Assembly: GCF_000381065.1 (NCBI RefSeq)
Contig: NZ_KB905859.1
Coordinates: 1 to 64,000, forward strand
Direction of reading: 5' to 3'
Length of the DNA: 64,000 nucleotides
Source of the DNA: Propionispira raffinosivorans DSM 20765
GTDB lineage: Bacteria; Bacillota; Negativicutes; Selenomonadales; Selenomonadaceae
Part shown: positions 53,921-62,981 of the stretch, one piece after another
Layout: each line of letters starts with the position of its first letter
How positions within the stretch are numbered: the stretch's first letter is position 1
Made by a program: the position numbers and the translations under genes
Notes under the pieces: model-generated
What the model was told of the DNA's origin: nothing
Databases searched by the model: none
Seen by the model: only the letters and a program-made list of their open reading frames with translations

Positions 53921-56875
53921 TTAAAATTGTTTTCCACTCAATATCTGCTGCATTCCCTGAATGGAATTTGCTGATTTTAAGCCTAAAACAGCTTCTTTAT
54001 TCGATATAATTTGATAAAAATAATTTATATACTGTTGATCATTTTCTGTCAATGCAAATAAAAAAACTAAATCTACCATAAAATCATTTTCCCAAGTAAT
54101 TGGCTGAACTAGACTAGCCACAGCCATGGCAGATTTTGTAACATAAGAACCATCACCATGCGGGATACCAATCCCACCATTAAGATAGGTGGCTCCAATA
54201 CTTTCTCTTTTATAGGCACTTAAAACGAACTCCTTAGTTACAGCTCCATAATTTTCAAGCATCTGCGACATATAATCTATGACTTGTATCTTATCTGCTA
54301 AGTCCAATTTACAAACTATCAATTCCTCATGAATTACATCGGTAAAAACCACTCGTTGCTGGGCGTTTATTCCAATCGCTGATTTGATTTGATAAATTCC
54401 CTCACCACTCAAAACTTTTTCTACAGAAATAAATGGTACAGCTTTAATGAATGGATTCATCGTTCCCACAACAGCAATGACATTATACTGCTGCATAATT
54501 GCTTCTATACTTTCCGCCATTTTGGGTGCCTGTAAAACCCCAACTGTAAAAAGTTCTACAGTTTCTTCAATACCAGCAATCGCATCTTGTATATAATCTT
54601 TCATTTTTTTTGCATTACCTTCACCTGTAATGCACGATAAAATAATTGCCTTCTGTTTGGTCTTATCAATACTGCCAGCACTACCTATTTTATTTATATA
54701 ATATGGATCAAGTGATAAAGCTTCAACGATAGTCTCTAATTTCATATCCATCAATGCAGCTCTTCTCACAGCCTCTAATACCATTACAGTGTCCACCCGC
54801 CCAATGCTACAGGTTTGTATACCCGTCTGCTTTGTAATAACCTCCCCAAACTTTGTCAAAGACCCCATATCCACTAATAAAAGACAGCCTTTTCCCTCAT
54901 CAATTTCTTTAACAATTTTTATGGTTCTTTCTAACACATTATCTGGATGTTCATCCAACCCCATTTCTATACCAACAGCATCATTTACATTTAAAAGATG
55001 ATTTACCACCTCTGCCATCCCACTTGCCACGCGTCCATGTGTTAAAACTAAAACTTTTACTTTTCCCGTCGGGTCTATATTTCCTTGTGAAAATGTTTTT
55101 AAATACATCGTCAGCATTGCAACTTCTTCTTTAGGAAATGTCAACTTTAATTCATTTTCAATTTCAAGCATCATTAATTTAGCAACAGCGTACTCCTTTT
55201 TATAATGTTCCTTGATATTAATAAGATCCACTGCCGCCGTTTTATAGATACCACTTTTAATATGATCACAAAGTGTACTTAAATGAATCGACACAAAATA
55301 GTAAATACGATCTTCTAGCAGCGGAATATAACGCTTTGCAATACATACAGCTTGCTTGACAGCTTGAATCATATGCGAATCTATAATTGATTCCAGCTCT
55401 AACATAGCTGTATTTAAATTTTCTTTACCCTCTAAATATTTTTTTATTTCTAAATTGAGACGATTTTGAACAATCAGATTTACCTCTTTTTCTGAAATTT
55501 TACTGTTTCGTAACTCTAAAAAACTCTTCTCAATAATGGTATAAATTTTTTCGAATGAAATTTCCATATTTTCTTCTATTGTTTCATTTAATGGATTCAT
55601 ATCAAACACAATATCGCTGCTTGCATATTGTGTAATTTCTCCATATGTTCTATTCTTTTGTAATAAATCCACTCTATGATAATTTAATAAAGTATCGGGA
55701 GAAATCAGAATTCCATCTGTACCAGCAGATATACAACTTAAAAAACCATTTGCACAAGCAACACGTATATCACTAAGCAGTTGACCTATATTACCCCGAC
55801 ATTCGTATACCAGTAAAAATTTCATAACTTCAGAATTAACTTTTATCGTACGTTGTATCTGCAAAGCTTCTTGTTTGAAAAATTTTTTTATAATAGAAAA
55901 TCGCTCACTTATTGGACGTTCTGATAATGAAGGAATATCTATCACCATCGGTATACGCCGACGAAAGGTAAGTAAAAGTGTTGATTCTAGATTTTCTGTT
56001 GTGGCCGCGATAATTCTGATTGTAATTTTAGTAGCACAAGTCTCACCCAAGCGTCTAAATTCACCCTTATCTAAAATTGAAAATAAAATTTCTTGCCCCT
56101 CACTTGGTAATCTATGTACTTCATCCAAAAACAAAATTCCTTGATTTGCTTTTTCTACTAATCCTGTTTTTGATGTAACCGCTCCACTAAACGCTCCTTT
56201 AACATAACCAAATAATTGCGCCAAAAGAAGCTGTGGATTATCTGCATAATCGGCACAATTAAATACAACAAACGGCGCCTTATCTTCTAATACCCCCTCT
56301 TTAATAGCAAATCTATACATATTTTCAGCTAAATATGATTTTCCGACCCCTGACGGACCCGTTAATAAAGTATTTAACCCATGCGGTGGATATAAAATTG
56401 CAGCTTTGGCTTGATTAATCTGTGTTTTTATGCCTTTTTTATAGCCAATAATATTACTAAATGCAATATCTTCAGCCACCGTTTCCTTACTAACTTGTTT
56501 AGATTCTGTAATCTCAATTGGATCTAATTCAGAATTCACCGGCACCATTTCTTGCCATTTTCCCTGAGCAGCCTCTAACTCAATTTGCTTTCTTAGTTCC
56601 ACTGCTGTATAACGTGAAATATTATATCCCTGCTGATTCAAAAGACCAGTAAATTGCCTGTCAGAAATTTCAGACTTAGCATCTGATAAAATTATCTTTG
56701 CACATCCTGACAGAATTATATTTTTCCTTCTTTCGCGTGAATTAGGAATACCTGCCATTAATCTTAAATGAACTACCTTTACCCTGGACAAAGACATCAT
56801 TTGAGCTAATTTTTCATCCGTAAAAGGATTTTTTTTATCTTCTGTATCAATAATTTTTTTTAAAATTCGTATCAT
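53921..56875 (-). CDS. LevR-type sigma54-dependent PTS operon activator
   Basis: A 984-residue regulator. Residues about 16-100 resemble the sigma54 DNA-binding region (NPFTDEKLAQMMSLSRVKVV...GIPNSRERR, then NISRYTAVELRKQI). The AAA+ domain (140-375) has Walker A GPSGVGKS (173-180), the sigma54 contact loop GAFSGA (228-233) and Walker B ILFLDE (247-252). A PRD with H531/H538, an EIIA-Man-like domain with H613 (THGRVASGM), a IIB-like or linker region (740-830) and a C-terminal EIIA-Fru-like domain with H906 (GIPHGD) follow. These let PTS phosphorylation by HPr and the cognate transporter control activity. It is the presumed activator of the adjacent operon and perhaps also of the operon at 5823. 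Confidence 0.93.
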   Translation of the reverse strand: MIRILKKIIDTEDKKNPFTDEKLAQMMSLSRVKVVHLRLMAGIPNSRERRKNIILSGCAKIILSDAKSEISDRQFTGLLNQQGYNISRYTAVELRKQIELEAAQGKWQEMVPVNSELDPIEITESKQVSKETVAEDIAFSNIIGYKKGIKTQINQAKAAILYPPHGLNTLLTGPSGVGKSYLAENMYRFAIKEGVLEDKAPFVVFNCADYADNPQLLLAQLFGYVKGAFSGAVTSKTGLVEKANQGILFLDEVHRLPSEGQEILFSILDKGEFRRLGETCATKITIRIIAATTENLESTLLLTFRRRIPMVIDIPSLSERPISERFSIIKKFFKQEALQIQRTIKVNSEVMKFLLVYECRGNIGQLLSDIRVACANGFLSCISAGTDGILISPDTLLNYHRVDLLQKNRTYGEITQYASSDIVFDMNPLNETIEENMEISFEKIYTIIEKSFLELRNSKISEKEVNLIVQNRLNLEIKKYLEGKENLNTAMLELESIIDSHMIQAVKQAVCIAKRYIPLLEDRIYYFVSIHLSTLCDHIKSGIYKTAAVDLINIKEHYKKEYAVAKLMMLEIENELKLTFPKEEVAMLTMYLKTFSQGNIDPTGKVKVLVLTHGRVASGMAEVVNHLLNVNDAVGIEMGLDEHPDNVLERTIKIVKEIDEGKGCLLLVDMGSLTKFGEVITKQTGIQTCSIGRVDTVMVLEAVRRAALMDMKLETIVEALSLDPYYINKIGSAGSIDKTKQKAIILSCITGEGNAKKMKDYIQDAIAGIEETVELFTVGVLQAPKMAESIEAIMQQYNVIAVVGTMNPFIKAVPFISVEKVLSGEGIYQIKSAIGINAQQRVVFTDVIHEELIVCKLDLADKIQVIDYMSQMLENYGAVTKEFVLSAYKRESIGATYLNGGIGIPHGDGSYVTKSAMAVASLVQPITWENDFMVDLVFLFALTENDQQYINYFYQIISNKEAVLGLKSANSIQGMQQILSGKQF

Positions 56876-57173
56876 TTACACACCCCAATCAAAAAATAAA
56901 AAATTTTTATAATTCTCTCTACCAACTTTATTGGACAGTACATATTGCACTCGCTTAACACCAAAAACACATATTCGTACGATATGCAGTCTAAATATTT
57001 TGAATTATTATTCTTCTTTATAAGAATAAGCAGACATCTCCCTGTCTAAATGAATTGGTAATAATTCGAATTTCAGAATGAAGATATTACAGTTATATAA
57101 ATACGCTAAAATCCTTTAAATGCCTTCTATGCTTTCAGCTTTGGAACTGTTTATCAGAAATTTATCGAACAAA
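56876..57173. other. 298-base region upstream of the activator gene
   Basis: AT-rich, with the presumed promoter of the activator gene near its left end. No RNA gene, repeat or open frame is supported. Confidence 0.4.
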
Positions 57174-57239
57174 TAAAATAAAAGGATCAATGCATAATAT
57201 CCCCCGGAAAGGAATATCCGCTATCGACCCTTTTATTTC
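57174..57239 (-). terminator. Intrinsic terminator after the hydroxyacid dehydrogenase gene
   Basis: On the minus strand AAATAAAAGGGTCGAT...GGATATTCC pairs with GGATATT...GATCCTTTTATTT around TTTCCGGG, with internal bulges. The U-rich end makes it the terminator of the gene that stops at 57267. Confidence 0.75.
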
Positions 57240-57266
57240 ATAATGATTAAACTATATTATTCCACT

Positions 57267-58214
57267 CTATTTAAAATTAACCAAATTGACTAATTTTTCA
57301 CCTGCCATAAAACGTTTTAAATTTCCCGCACTAATATCGATAATAGCTTCCAGTGTTTCTGGAATATGATAACCCCCTGAGATATGCGGTGTAAGAATTA
57401 TATTTTCTATATCCCACAATCTATGATTGGCAGGCAACGGTTCTGGGTCTGTAACATCCAATCCGGCACCGGATAGGTGCCCACTTTCAACCGCATCACA
57501 CAAAGCCTCCGTATCGACTACATTACCTCGCCCTACATTAAGAAGCACTGCACCTTTTTTCATCCGGTTCAATCGCTCCAGCGAAAACATCTTATAGGTC
57601 TCTTTTGTACTAGGGATTGTAATGGCTACAATATCTGCCAGAGGCAAGAGTTCATCGATTTTATCCTGTACATATAATTCATCAATAAAATCAGGTTTTG
57701 CTGTAAGGGTTCGCTTTACACCAATTGTATAGGCACCAAAGGCTTTGAGTCTTTTGGCAAATTCACCCCCAATATTACCAAGCCCAATAATTAAAACTTT
57801 AGAATGATAAATTGATTTGACTTCACCTTCATCTTGCCAAAGATGATGCTTTTGATTTTTTCTATAAATATGAAGTTTTTTAAGGAGCTGCAACAGCATG
57901 CCTACCATATGCTCCGAAATAGCCAAACCATATGCCCCCGTAGCATTTGTCAGCAATACATCATCTTTTAGTACTCCATTTTTCATATAGGCATCACTAC
58001 CAGCAGAGTTCAGCTGTATCCATTTGAGTTTCGGTACATCACGAAGCATTTCAGGCGGCGGGTTACCTATTATTATATCTGCCGTTTGCAAAGTTTCTAC
58101 ATCCAAAGCGTCTACTCCAGTATAGACATAGTGAGCTGCCAGTGCTTCCTGTTCCAGTAAATGTTTTTGTTCTTCTTTGATTGGCAATAATACGAGAATC
58201 GTCTTAATCTGCAT
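57267..58214 (-). CDS. D-2-hydroxyacid dehydrogenase (NAD-dependent)
   Basis: A 315-residue member of the D-isomer 2-hydroxyacid dehydrogenase family. The Rossmann motif is GLGNIGGEFAKRLKAFG. The catalytic Arg lies in NVGRGNVVD, the Glu in DVTDPEPLP and the His in LTPHISGG. It reduces a 2-keto acid such as glyoxylate, hydroxypyruvate or pyruvate, or works in reverse. The gene is monocistronic. It lies near the sugar-acid operon but is not coupled to it. Confidence 0.9.
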   Translation of the reverse strand: MQIKTILVLLPIKEEQKHLLEQEALAAHYVYTGVDALDVETLQTADIIIGNPPPEMLRDVPKLKWIQLNSAGSDAYMKNGVLKDDVLLTNATGAYGLAISEHMVGMLLQLLKKLHIYRKNQKHHLWQDEGEVKSIYHSKVLIIGLGNIGGEFAKRLKAFGAYTIGVKRTLTAKPDFIDELYVQDKIDELLPLADIVAITIPSTKETYKMFSLERLNRMKKGAVLLNVGRGNVVDTEALCDAVESGHLSGAGLDVTDPEPLPANHRLWDIENIILTPHISGGYHIPETLEAIIDISAGNLKRFMAGEKLVNLVNFK

Positions 58215-58321
58215 AATTTCAATCTCCCATCATTTAATAATTATAAAGCTCATTTTTAAAGTATCAACAAACTACACGTTAAATCTGTGATCTCTTAATC
58301 AATCCAATTATACAACAACAT

Positions 58322-58996
58322 TTAAGCTGTACGTTTTTTATACCATACGTATCCAAAATAAGCTGCCGCTGAAAGGACAATCAGTAAAATCAATCTTGTT
58401 TCATTTTCCCGATACGATGCAAGATCATGTCCCATCGTCACTTCAATCAATGCCGATGGAAACTTACCAATAAAAGTAGCTAATATATAATCTTTTAAAC
58501 GAATATCACTGATTGCTCCCAACGCTGTTATAAGTCCAGAGGGGACAAATGGAATACTACGAGCAATCAACATGATTGTAAAACCATTTTTACCACTAAA
58601 ATCATTTACTTTTTGCAAAGCATTGCTTTTTTCAATTACCACATGGGCATAATCACGAAAAAAATAACGCATCAAGACAAAACTGATAATGACGCCAACG
58701 GATTCAGCTATCCAGGCAATCAGTGTACCCTCCCAAATGCCAAAAATAATGCCGGCAGCTGCTAAAACAAAAATATTTGGTAAAACGGCCACCACGTTAA
58801 TTGCAACAATAATAAAAAAACATATGACTGCCGCATATTGTCCAAAAGAACGGATATAGCTAAGGATAGCTTCGATATCCCCTTGTAAAAGAAATTGTAA
58901 CAACATCGATAAAGTTTTTTGATTCAGCCAGCCAATCAATAAACTAACTGCTAAAAAAAGAACAAACATGATCATTTTATATTTTGATTGATGCAT
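58322..58996 (-). CDS. TVP38/TMEM64 (DedA superfamily) membrane protein
   Basis: A 224-residue protein with about six membrane segments. It carries the family core: FILAAAGIIFGIWEGTLIAW-like segment VLAAAGIIFGIWEGTLIAWI and GFTIMLIARSIPFVPSGLIT with ALGAISDIRLKDYILATFIG. DedA relatives act in lipid scrambling or envelope homeostasis; this member is uncharacterised. It is monocistronic, ending near 58322. Confidence 0.87.
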   Translation of the reverse strand: MHQSKYKMIMFVLFLAVSLLIGWLNQKTLSMLLQFLLQGDIEAILSYIRSFGQYAAVICFFIIVAINVVAVLPNIFVLAAAGIIFGIWEGTLIAWIAESVGVIISFVLMRYFFRDYAHVVIEKSNALQKVNDFSGKNGFTIMLIARSIPFVPSGLITALGAISDIRLKDYILATFIGKFPSALIEVTMGHDLASYRENETRLILLIVLSAAAYFGYVWYKKRTA

Positions 58997-59073
58997 TCTT
59001 CACTCAACCTCATTTTTTATCATTTTACAAATTATATCATGATTTAAGATCTCTGAATATGATTATTTATTTC

Positions 59074-59102
59074 AAAAAAAGCAGCCCCGCCGGGCTGCTT
59101 TT
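59074..59102 (-). terminator. GC-rich intrinsic terminator
   Basis: GCAGCCC (59081-59087) and GGGCTGC (59092-59098) with A7 before and TTTTAT after. The right flank runs into the stop codon of the Asp23-fusion gene (59101), so termination occurs immediately after translation ends. Confidence 0.9.
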
Positions 59103-59952
59103 ATATTCCAACTCTCAAGGTTTGTACTGTTATATTGACTTTATGGACAATCATGCCAGTCATAAATTCAATTGCTTCTTTAATTTTATTTTGCACCATT
59201 CGAATCAATGCGGGAATTTCTTGTCCATATTTCACAGACACTTCACAAGAAATTTCGATACCCTGATCTTCGTCATCGTGCAAAATATGCTTCACTTTTA
59301 TTTTTGATGTTTTTGTAATTGCTTTCTCATCGGCCACAGCAACCTGATTTACAATAGCCGCAATAGCCGAATCATCGATAATAAGTTTTCCATAATAACT
59401 AAACACCGGACGAACGATCGATTTCTCACCGAGACGACGACGATTTCTTCGCGATTTTTTAAAGAAAGACTGCAACGGATCAATTAAGTAACCAGAAAAA
59501 TGTGGTTTTAGTTCAATCGTCGGTACTGGTATAATATGTTTACCTTCTTTGACCCGGCAAGTATAAGCTTTTTCCATATCTTCTTTTGTTGCAATATCTT
59601 CAATATGAATAATCGTGCTAATTGATGGCAATTTTAAAATTTCAGCAATTTTATGGATCATATTTTCTGAAGTACCCAAAATAAGAATTCGCTGCGGTTG
59701 TACTTCCTGAATAACATTCCTAACTTCCTCGGCATGACCTGGTAGAGAAAAAATAGCCCGACGAACGGCCATTATCTTACTACTTTCTCTTTTTGCCGAA
59801 TGACCCGCCATAATTTTCCCATCTTTAATCAATAAACCATCATCAATAATAGCATCGGCTTTATGTTCGTGTGCTACAATTAATGCACGATGGCTTTTTC
59901 CCGTGCCACTTGGCCCTACGAGCGCAATAACATCCACTTTTAATCTCTCCAA
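59101..59952 (-). CDS. P-loop NTPase fused to an Asp23/Gls24 domain
   Basis: A 283-residue protein. The N-terminal part has a Walker A motif ALVGPSGTGKSHRAL (residues 10-24) and features such as IIDDGLLIKDGKIMAGHSAK. After a basic linker (KKSRRNRRRLGEKS, about 175-188) comes an Asp23/Gls24 domain to the end (YYGKLIIDDSAIAAIVNQVA, EISCEVSVKYGQEIPALIR, VHKVNITVQTLRV). Asp23 proteins are envelope-stress factors without enzymatic domains; this fusion may couple nucleotide binding to envelope sensing. It lies 71 bases after the PHP gene in the pepA-PHP transcript. Confidence 0.8.
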   Translation of the reverse strand: MERLKVDVIALVGPSGTGKSHRALIVAHEHKADAIIDDGLLIKDGKIMAGHSAKRESSKIMAVRRAIFSLPGHAEEVRNVIQEVQPQRILILGTSENMIHKIAEILKLPSISTIIHIEDIATKEDMEKAYTCRVKEGKHIIPVPTIELKPHFSGYLIDPLQSFFKKSRRNRRRLGEKSIVRPVFSYYGKLIIDDSAIAAIVNQVAVADEKAITKTSKIKVKHILHDDEDQGIEISCEVSVKYGQEIPALIRMVQNKIKEAIEFMTGMIVHKVNITVQTLRVGI

Positions 59953-60023
59953 TACTTTTTTCTTGCTTCTTTCGATTGACGAAACTGCTGTTTGTAAATC
60001 GCTTTTCCAGGGTCATTCTTTTA

Positions 60024-60860
60024 TCATAAAACCTCTTCTTTTTTTCTTGCATACAATTCTTCTGCATAGGAATCTTCTATTGTAAACTGACCTATTTTTT
60101 GGGGATATCTAGTTTCAATTGCATGAAAATCCGACCCGCCAGTCATAAATAAATGATATTTTTCCGCTAAATTTTTATACAGCTGCGTTTCAATGGCATT
60201 ATGCTGTGGATAAAATACTTCAAGACCATCTATACCTTCTTTAATAAGCCGTTCAATCACGGCATCATCGTGAATAAGCTTCGGGTGTGCTAAAACAACC
60301 AGACCACCGGCATCATGGATTAACTGAATTACATCAATTGAGGACAATCTATAATGAGGTACATGTACCGGTCCATTTTTATATAAGACTTTTTCAAAAG
60401 CATCCCCCATCGTTTTAAAGCAGCCTTTTTTTACCAGAGCACGTGCAATATGGGCTCGCCCAATTGATTTTGTTGCACCAGCAATAGTCAGTACATCTGT
60501 TTCAGAAATCGGATATCCCAAATCTTGTAGTTTTTCAATAATTTGCGAGAATCGGATCCAACGGTGTTCAACCACTTCATCTAATTTTTCTTGTAACTGC
60601 AAGTTAAAGATATCTATATTATAGCCTAAAATATGCACTTCATGTTCCGGGTCCTGTACACTAAACTCGATACCAGGTATAAGTTCAATTCCTTTAGCAG
60701 GATACAAACCATTTTCATACAAATTGCGAATACCACTAACCGTATCATGATCTGTAATCGCCATATAATGAAGCCCTGCTTGTTTTGCTGCCAAAACAAG
60801 CTTTTCTGGCGTTAATCCACCATCGGAAAAGGTTGTATGCATATGTAAATCACTACTCAT
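60024..60860 (-). CDS. PHP-domain metal-dependent phosphoesterase (TrpH/RNase AM type)
   Basis: A 278-residue PHP-fold enzyme. Metal ligands are SDLHMHTTFSDGGLTP (HxH), YMAITDHDT, a central His in GIEFSVQ...EVHILGY, LVVLAHPKL and GGSDFHAIE. Relatives are 5'-3' exonucleases that clean 3',5'-bisnucleotide or short RNA ends. The ATG overlaps the pepA stop by four bases, so the two are translationally coupled. Confidence 0.88.
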   Translation of the reverse strand: MSSDLHMHTTFSDGGLTPEKLVLAAKQAGLHYMAITDHDTVSGIRNLYENGLYPAKGIELIPGIEFSVQDPEHEVHILGYNIDIFNLQLQEKLDEVVEHRWIRFSQIIEKLQDLGYPISETDVLTIAGATKSIGRAHIARALVKKGCFKTMGDAFEKVLYKNGPVHVPHYRLSSIDVIQLIHDAGGLVVLAHPKLIHDDAVIERLIKEGIDGLEVFYPQHNAIETQLYKNLAEKYHLFMTGGSDFHAIETRYPQKIGQFTIEDSYAEELYARKKEEVL

Positions 60861-62350
60861 ATTTGTTCTACCATTGCCAGCTGGACGAGTGTTTTAACAC
60901 CAAACCCAGTGGCACCTTTCGGGTTGATCCCACGTATTTGCTTAAGATAGGCTACGCCAGCAATATCTAAATGAACCCAAGGCAGCTCTTTCACAAAATG
61001 CTGAATAAAACTCCCTGCTTTCATCATTCCGGCCGCTCGGCCTCCGGTATTTTTTATATCGGCAATATCACTGTGCAGACTCTCTTTATATTCTTCATAT
61101 ATAGGCATTCGCCACATTTTTTCACCCGTTTCGCTAGCCGCAGATAAGACTTGTTGGCAAAGTATATCATTATTACTAACTATACCAGCTGCCGTATTTC
61201 CTAAGGCAATGACACAGGCACCAGTAAGCGTTGCAATATCAATAATTTTAGTTGCACCGAATTGAATTGCATAACTTATGGCATCCGCTAAAACGAGTCT
61301 GCCTTCAGCATCCGTATTATCAATTTCAATCGTTGTACCATCCAGACTTTTAACAACGTCACTGGGTCTCACTGCATGTCCTGATGGCATATTTTCACAA
61401 CATGGTAGTACAGCAATGATATTGATTTTCGGCTGCAATTTACCAATAGCCCGCATCGCATACAAAACAGCAGCAGCACCAGCCATGTCCGTTTTCATAT
61501 CGCTCATATTAATACTTGACTTTAAAGAGATACCGCCACTATCAAACGTAATCCCTTTACCAACATAGGCTAACAGGTCTTTACTATCAGGGTTACCCTG
61601 ATAATGAATCGTAATCAATCGCGGCGATTGATCACTACCTTTTGCAACTGCCAAAAACGCATTCATCCCAAATTCCTGAATTGCTGTTTCTTCAAAAATA
61701 TCCACAGCAAACTTTTTGTATTTCCGAAAATTCTGTGCTCGTTCTGCCATAAAAGCAGGCGTTATATAACAAGCCGGATGATTGATTAAATCGCGGCACA
61801 AATTTACACTATCTGTTAAGATTTGCGTCTGATGCAAGGCGGTTTCCATCGTCTCAATGGATTCTGCTTTGACTCCCGCCAAAAAAATCTGATATATTTT
61901 TCCATTTTTTTTACTTTTATAGATATCAAACTTATAACTGCCCAGCACCATGCCTTCTACAATAGTCTGCACTGCTGCTATTTCATTAAAAGTATACGAT
62001 AAATTTGCATATAGTAAAATTGTTTTAACCATAAACTTATGCACAGCCCTTACAGCACTGCCAAATAAAGACCCTAACCTATCACGTGTACAATCTGCGG
62101 ATTTACCAGCCCCAATCAAGAAGACTGCCTTTACATTAAATTCCCCAAACAGGTGAATCAAATTATATTCACCATAATTTACGCACTGAGGATACACTTG
62201 CCTAAAATTTAAAATTTGCTGCTGTATTAATGGGTTTAAACACAAAATTGCCTTATTTTCTTTTATTGATAAAGAACCCTCAAAAATGGTAATAAAAAGT
62301 ATATCGGCTATCACACTATCTACTAAACCAGATACTAAAGTCAATTTCAT
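60857..62350 (-). CDS. pepA: Leucyl aminopeptidase (M17 family)
   Basis: A 497-residue cytosolic aminopeptidase. The catalytic C-terminal domain has VGKGITFDSGGISLK, DMKTDMAGAAAVLY, LPCCENMPSGHA and the family signature NTDAEGRLVL. These bind the two metal ions. The N-terminal macro-like domain is present. It cleaves N-terminal Leu and other residues from peptides as a hexamer. It heads a short operon with the PHP gene and the Asp23 fusion. Confidence 0.95.
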   Translation of the reverse strand: MKLTLVSGLVDSVIADILFITIFEGSLSIKENKAILCLNPLIQQQILNFRQVYPQCVNYGEYNLIHLFGEFNVKAVFLIGAGKSADCTRDRLGSLFGSAVRAVHKFMVKTILLYANLSYTFNEIAAVQTIVEGMVLGSYKFDIYKSKKNGKIYQIFLAGVKAESIETMETALHQTQILTDSVNLCRDLINHPACYITPAFMAERAQNFRKYKKFAVDIFEETAIQEFGMNAFLAVAKGSDQSPRLITIHYQGNPDSKDLLAYVGKGITFDSGGISLKSSINMSDMKTDMAGAAAVLYAMRAIGKLQPKINIIAVLPCCENMPSGHAVRPSDVVKSLDGTTIEIDNTDAEGRLVLADAISYAIQFGATKIIDIATLTGACVIALGNTAAGIVSNNDILCQQVLSAASETGEKMWRMPIYEEYKESLHSDIADIKNTGGRAAGMMKAGSFIQHFVKELPWVHLDIAGVAYLKQIRGINPKGATGFGVKTLVQLAMVEQI

Positions 62351-62521
62351 ATAGCTTCACCTCAAAGCGTACATATACAATGCATTAAAGAAATTACATA
62401 ACCTATTAGTCTGTCAGGAATGAGATATAGGTCATCGATTGCCATATAGAATATTTAATGCAACTTATATAGTTCTATAATATCATACATTTCCACAAAC
62501 AGAAAATGATATTCGCTGCCC

Positions 62522-62562
62522 AAACAATAAACCCTGCTCAAAATGAACAGGGTTTATTGTTT
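62522..62562 (-). terminator. Perfect intrinsic terminator after spoVS
   Basis: AAACAATAAACCCTG (62522-62536) pairs without mismatch with 62548-62562. It lies 15 bases past the spoVS stop and upstream of pepA. Confidence 0.92.
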
Positions 62563-62577
62563 ACTTCAAAGTCTACT

Positions 62578-62838
62578 TTATCTCGGTTCTACAATAAGTT
62601 TAATCGCAGTTCGCTCTTCTCCTTCAATTAAAATGTCGGTAAAAGCTGGAATGCATATCAAGTCAATACCATGTGGTGCGACAAAGCCTCTTGCTATCGC
62701 TACAGCCTTCACAGCTTGGTTTAGTGCACCTGCGCCAACAGCCTGTAGTTCCGCAGTACCTGCCTCACGCAGCACCCCCGCCAAAGCTCCTGCCACTGAA
62801 TTTGGATTTGACTTTGCTGATACTTTTAAAACACCCAT
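62578..62838 (-). CDS. spoVS: Stage V sporulation protein S
   Basis: An 86-residue Alba-fold protein matching SpoVS almost throughout (MGVLKVSAKSNPNSVAGALA, VGAGALNQAVKAVAIARGFV, GIDLICIPAFTDI). In sporulating Firmicutes it affects septation and coat development, but the family is also kept in non-sporulating species, so it does not prove sporulation. It follows ymdB on the same strand after 143 bases, a common order. Confidence 0.97.
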   Translation of the reverse strand: MGVLKVSAKSNPNSVAGALAGVLREAGTAELQAVGAGALNQAVKAVAIARGFVAPHGIDLICIPAFTDILIEGEERTAIKLIVEPR

Positions 62839-62981
62839 GATTAATTAGCACCCTCCTTCAATAATTGAAAAAGACCAACTTTTAACGAAGCGAAAAAAGC
62901 TTATCATCTTATTGTAATGGTATTCTGGTCAAACAAATAAAATCCTGCTCGATCTCTGCAATCTCGCATATTTTTACTATA

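Noticed and set aside
62578-62838. spoVS as proof of sporulation
   Set aside because: SpoVS is also conserved in non-sporulating Firmicutes; no other sporulation-specific gene is in the window.
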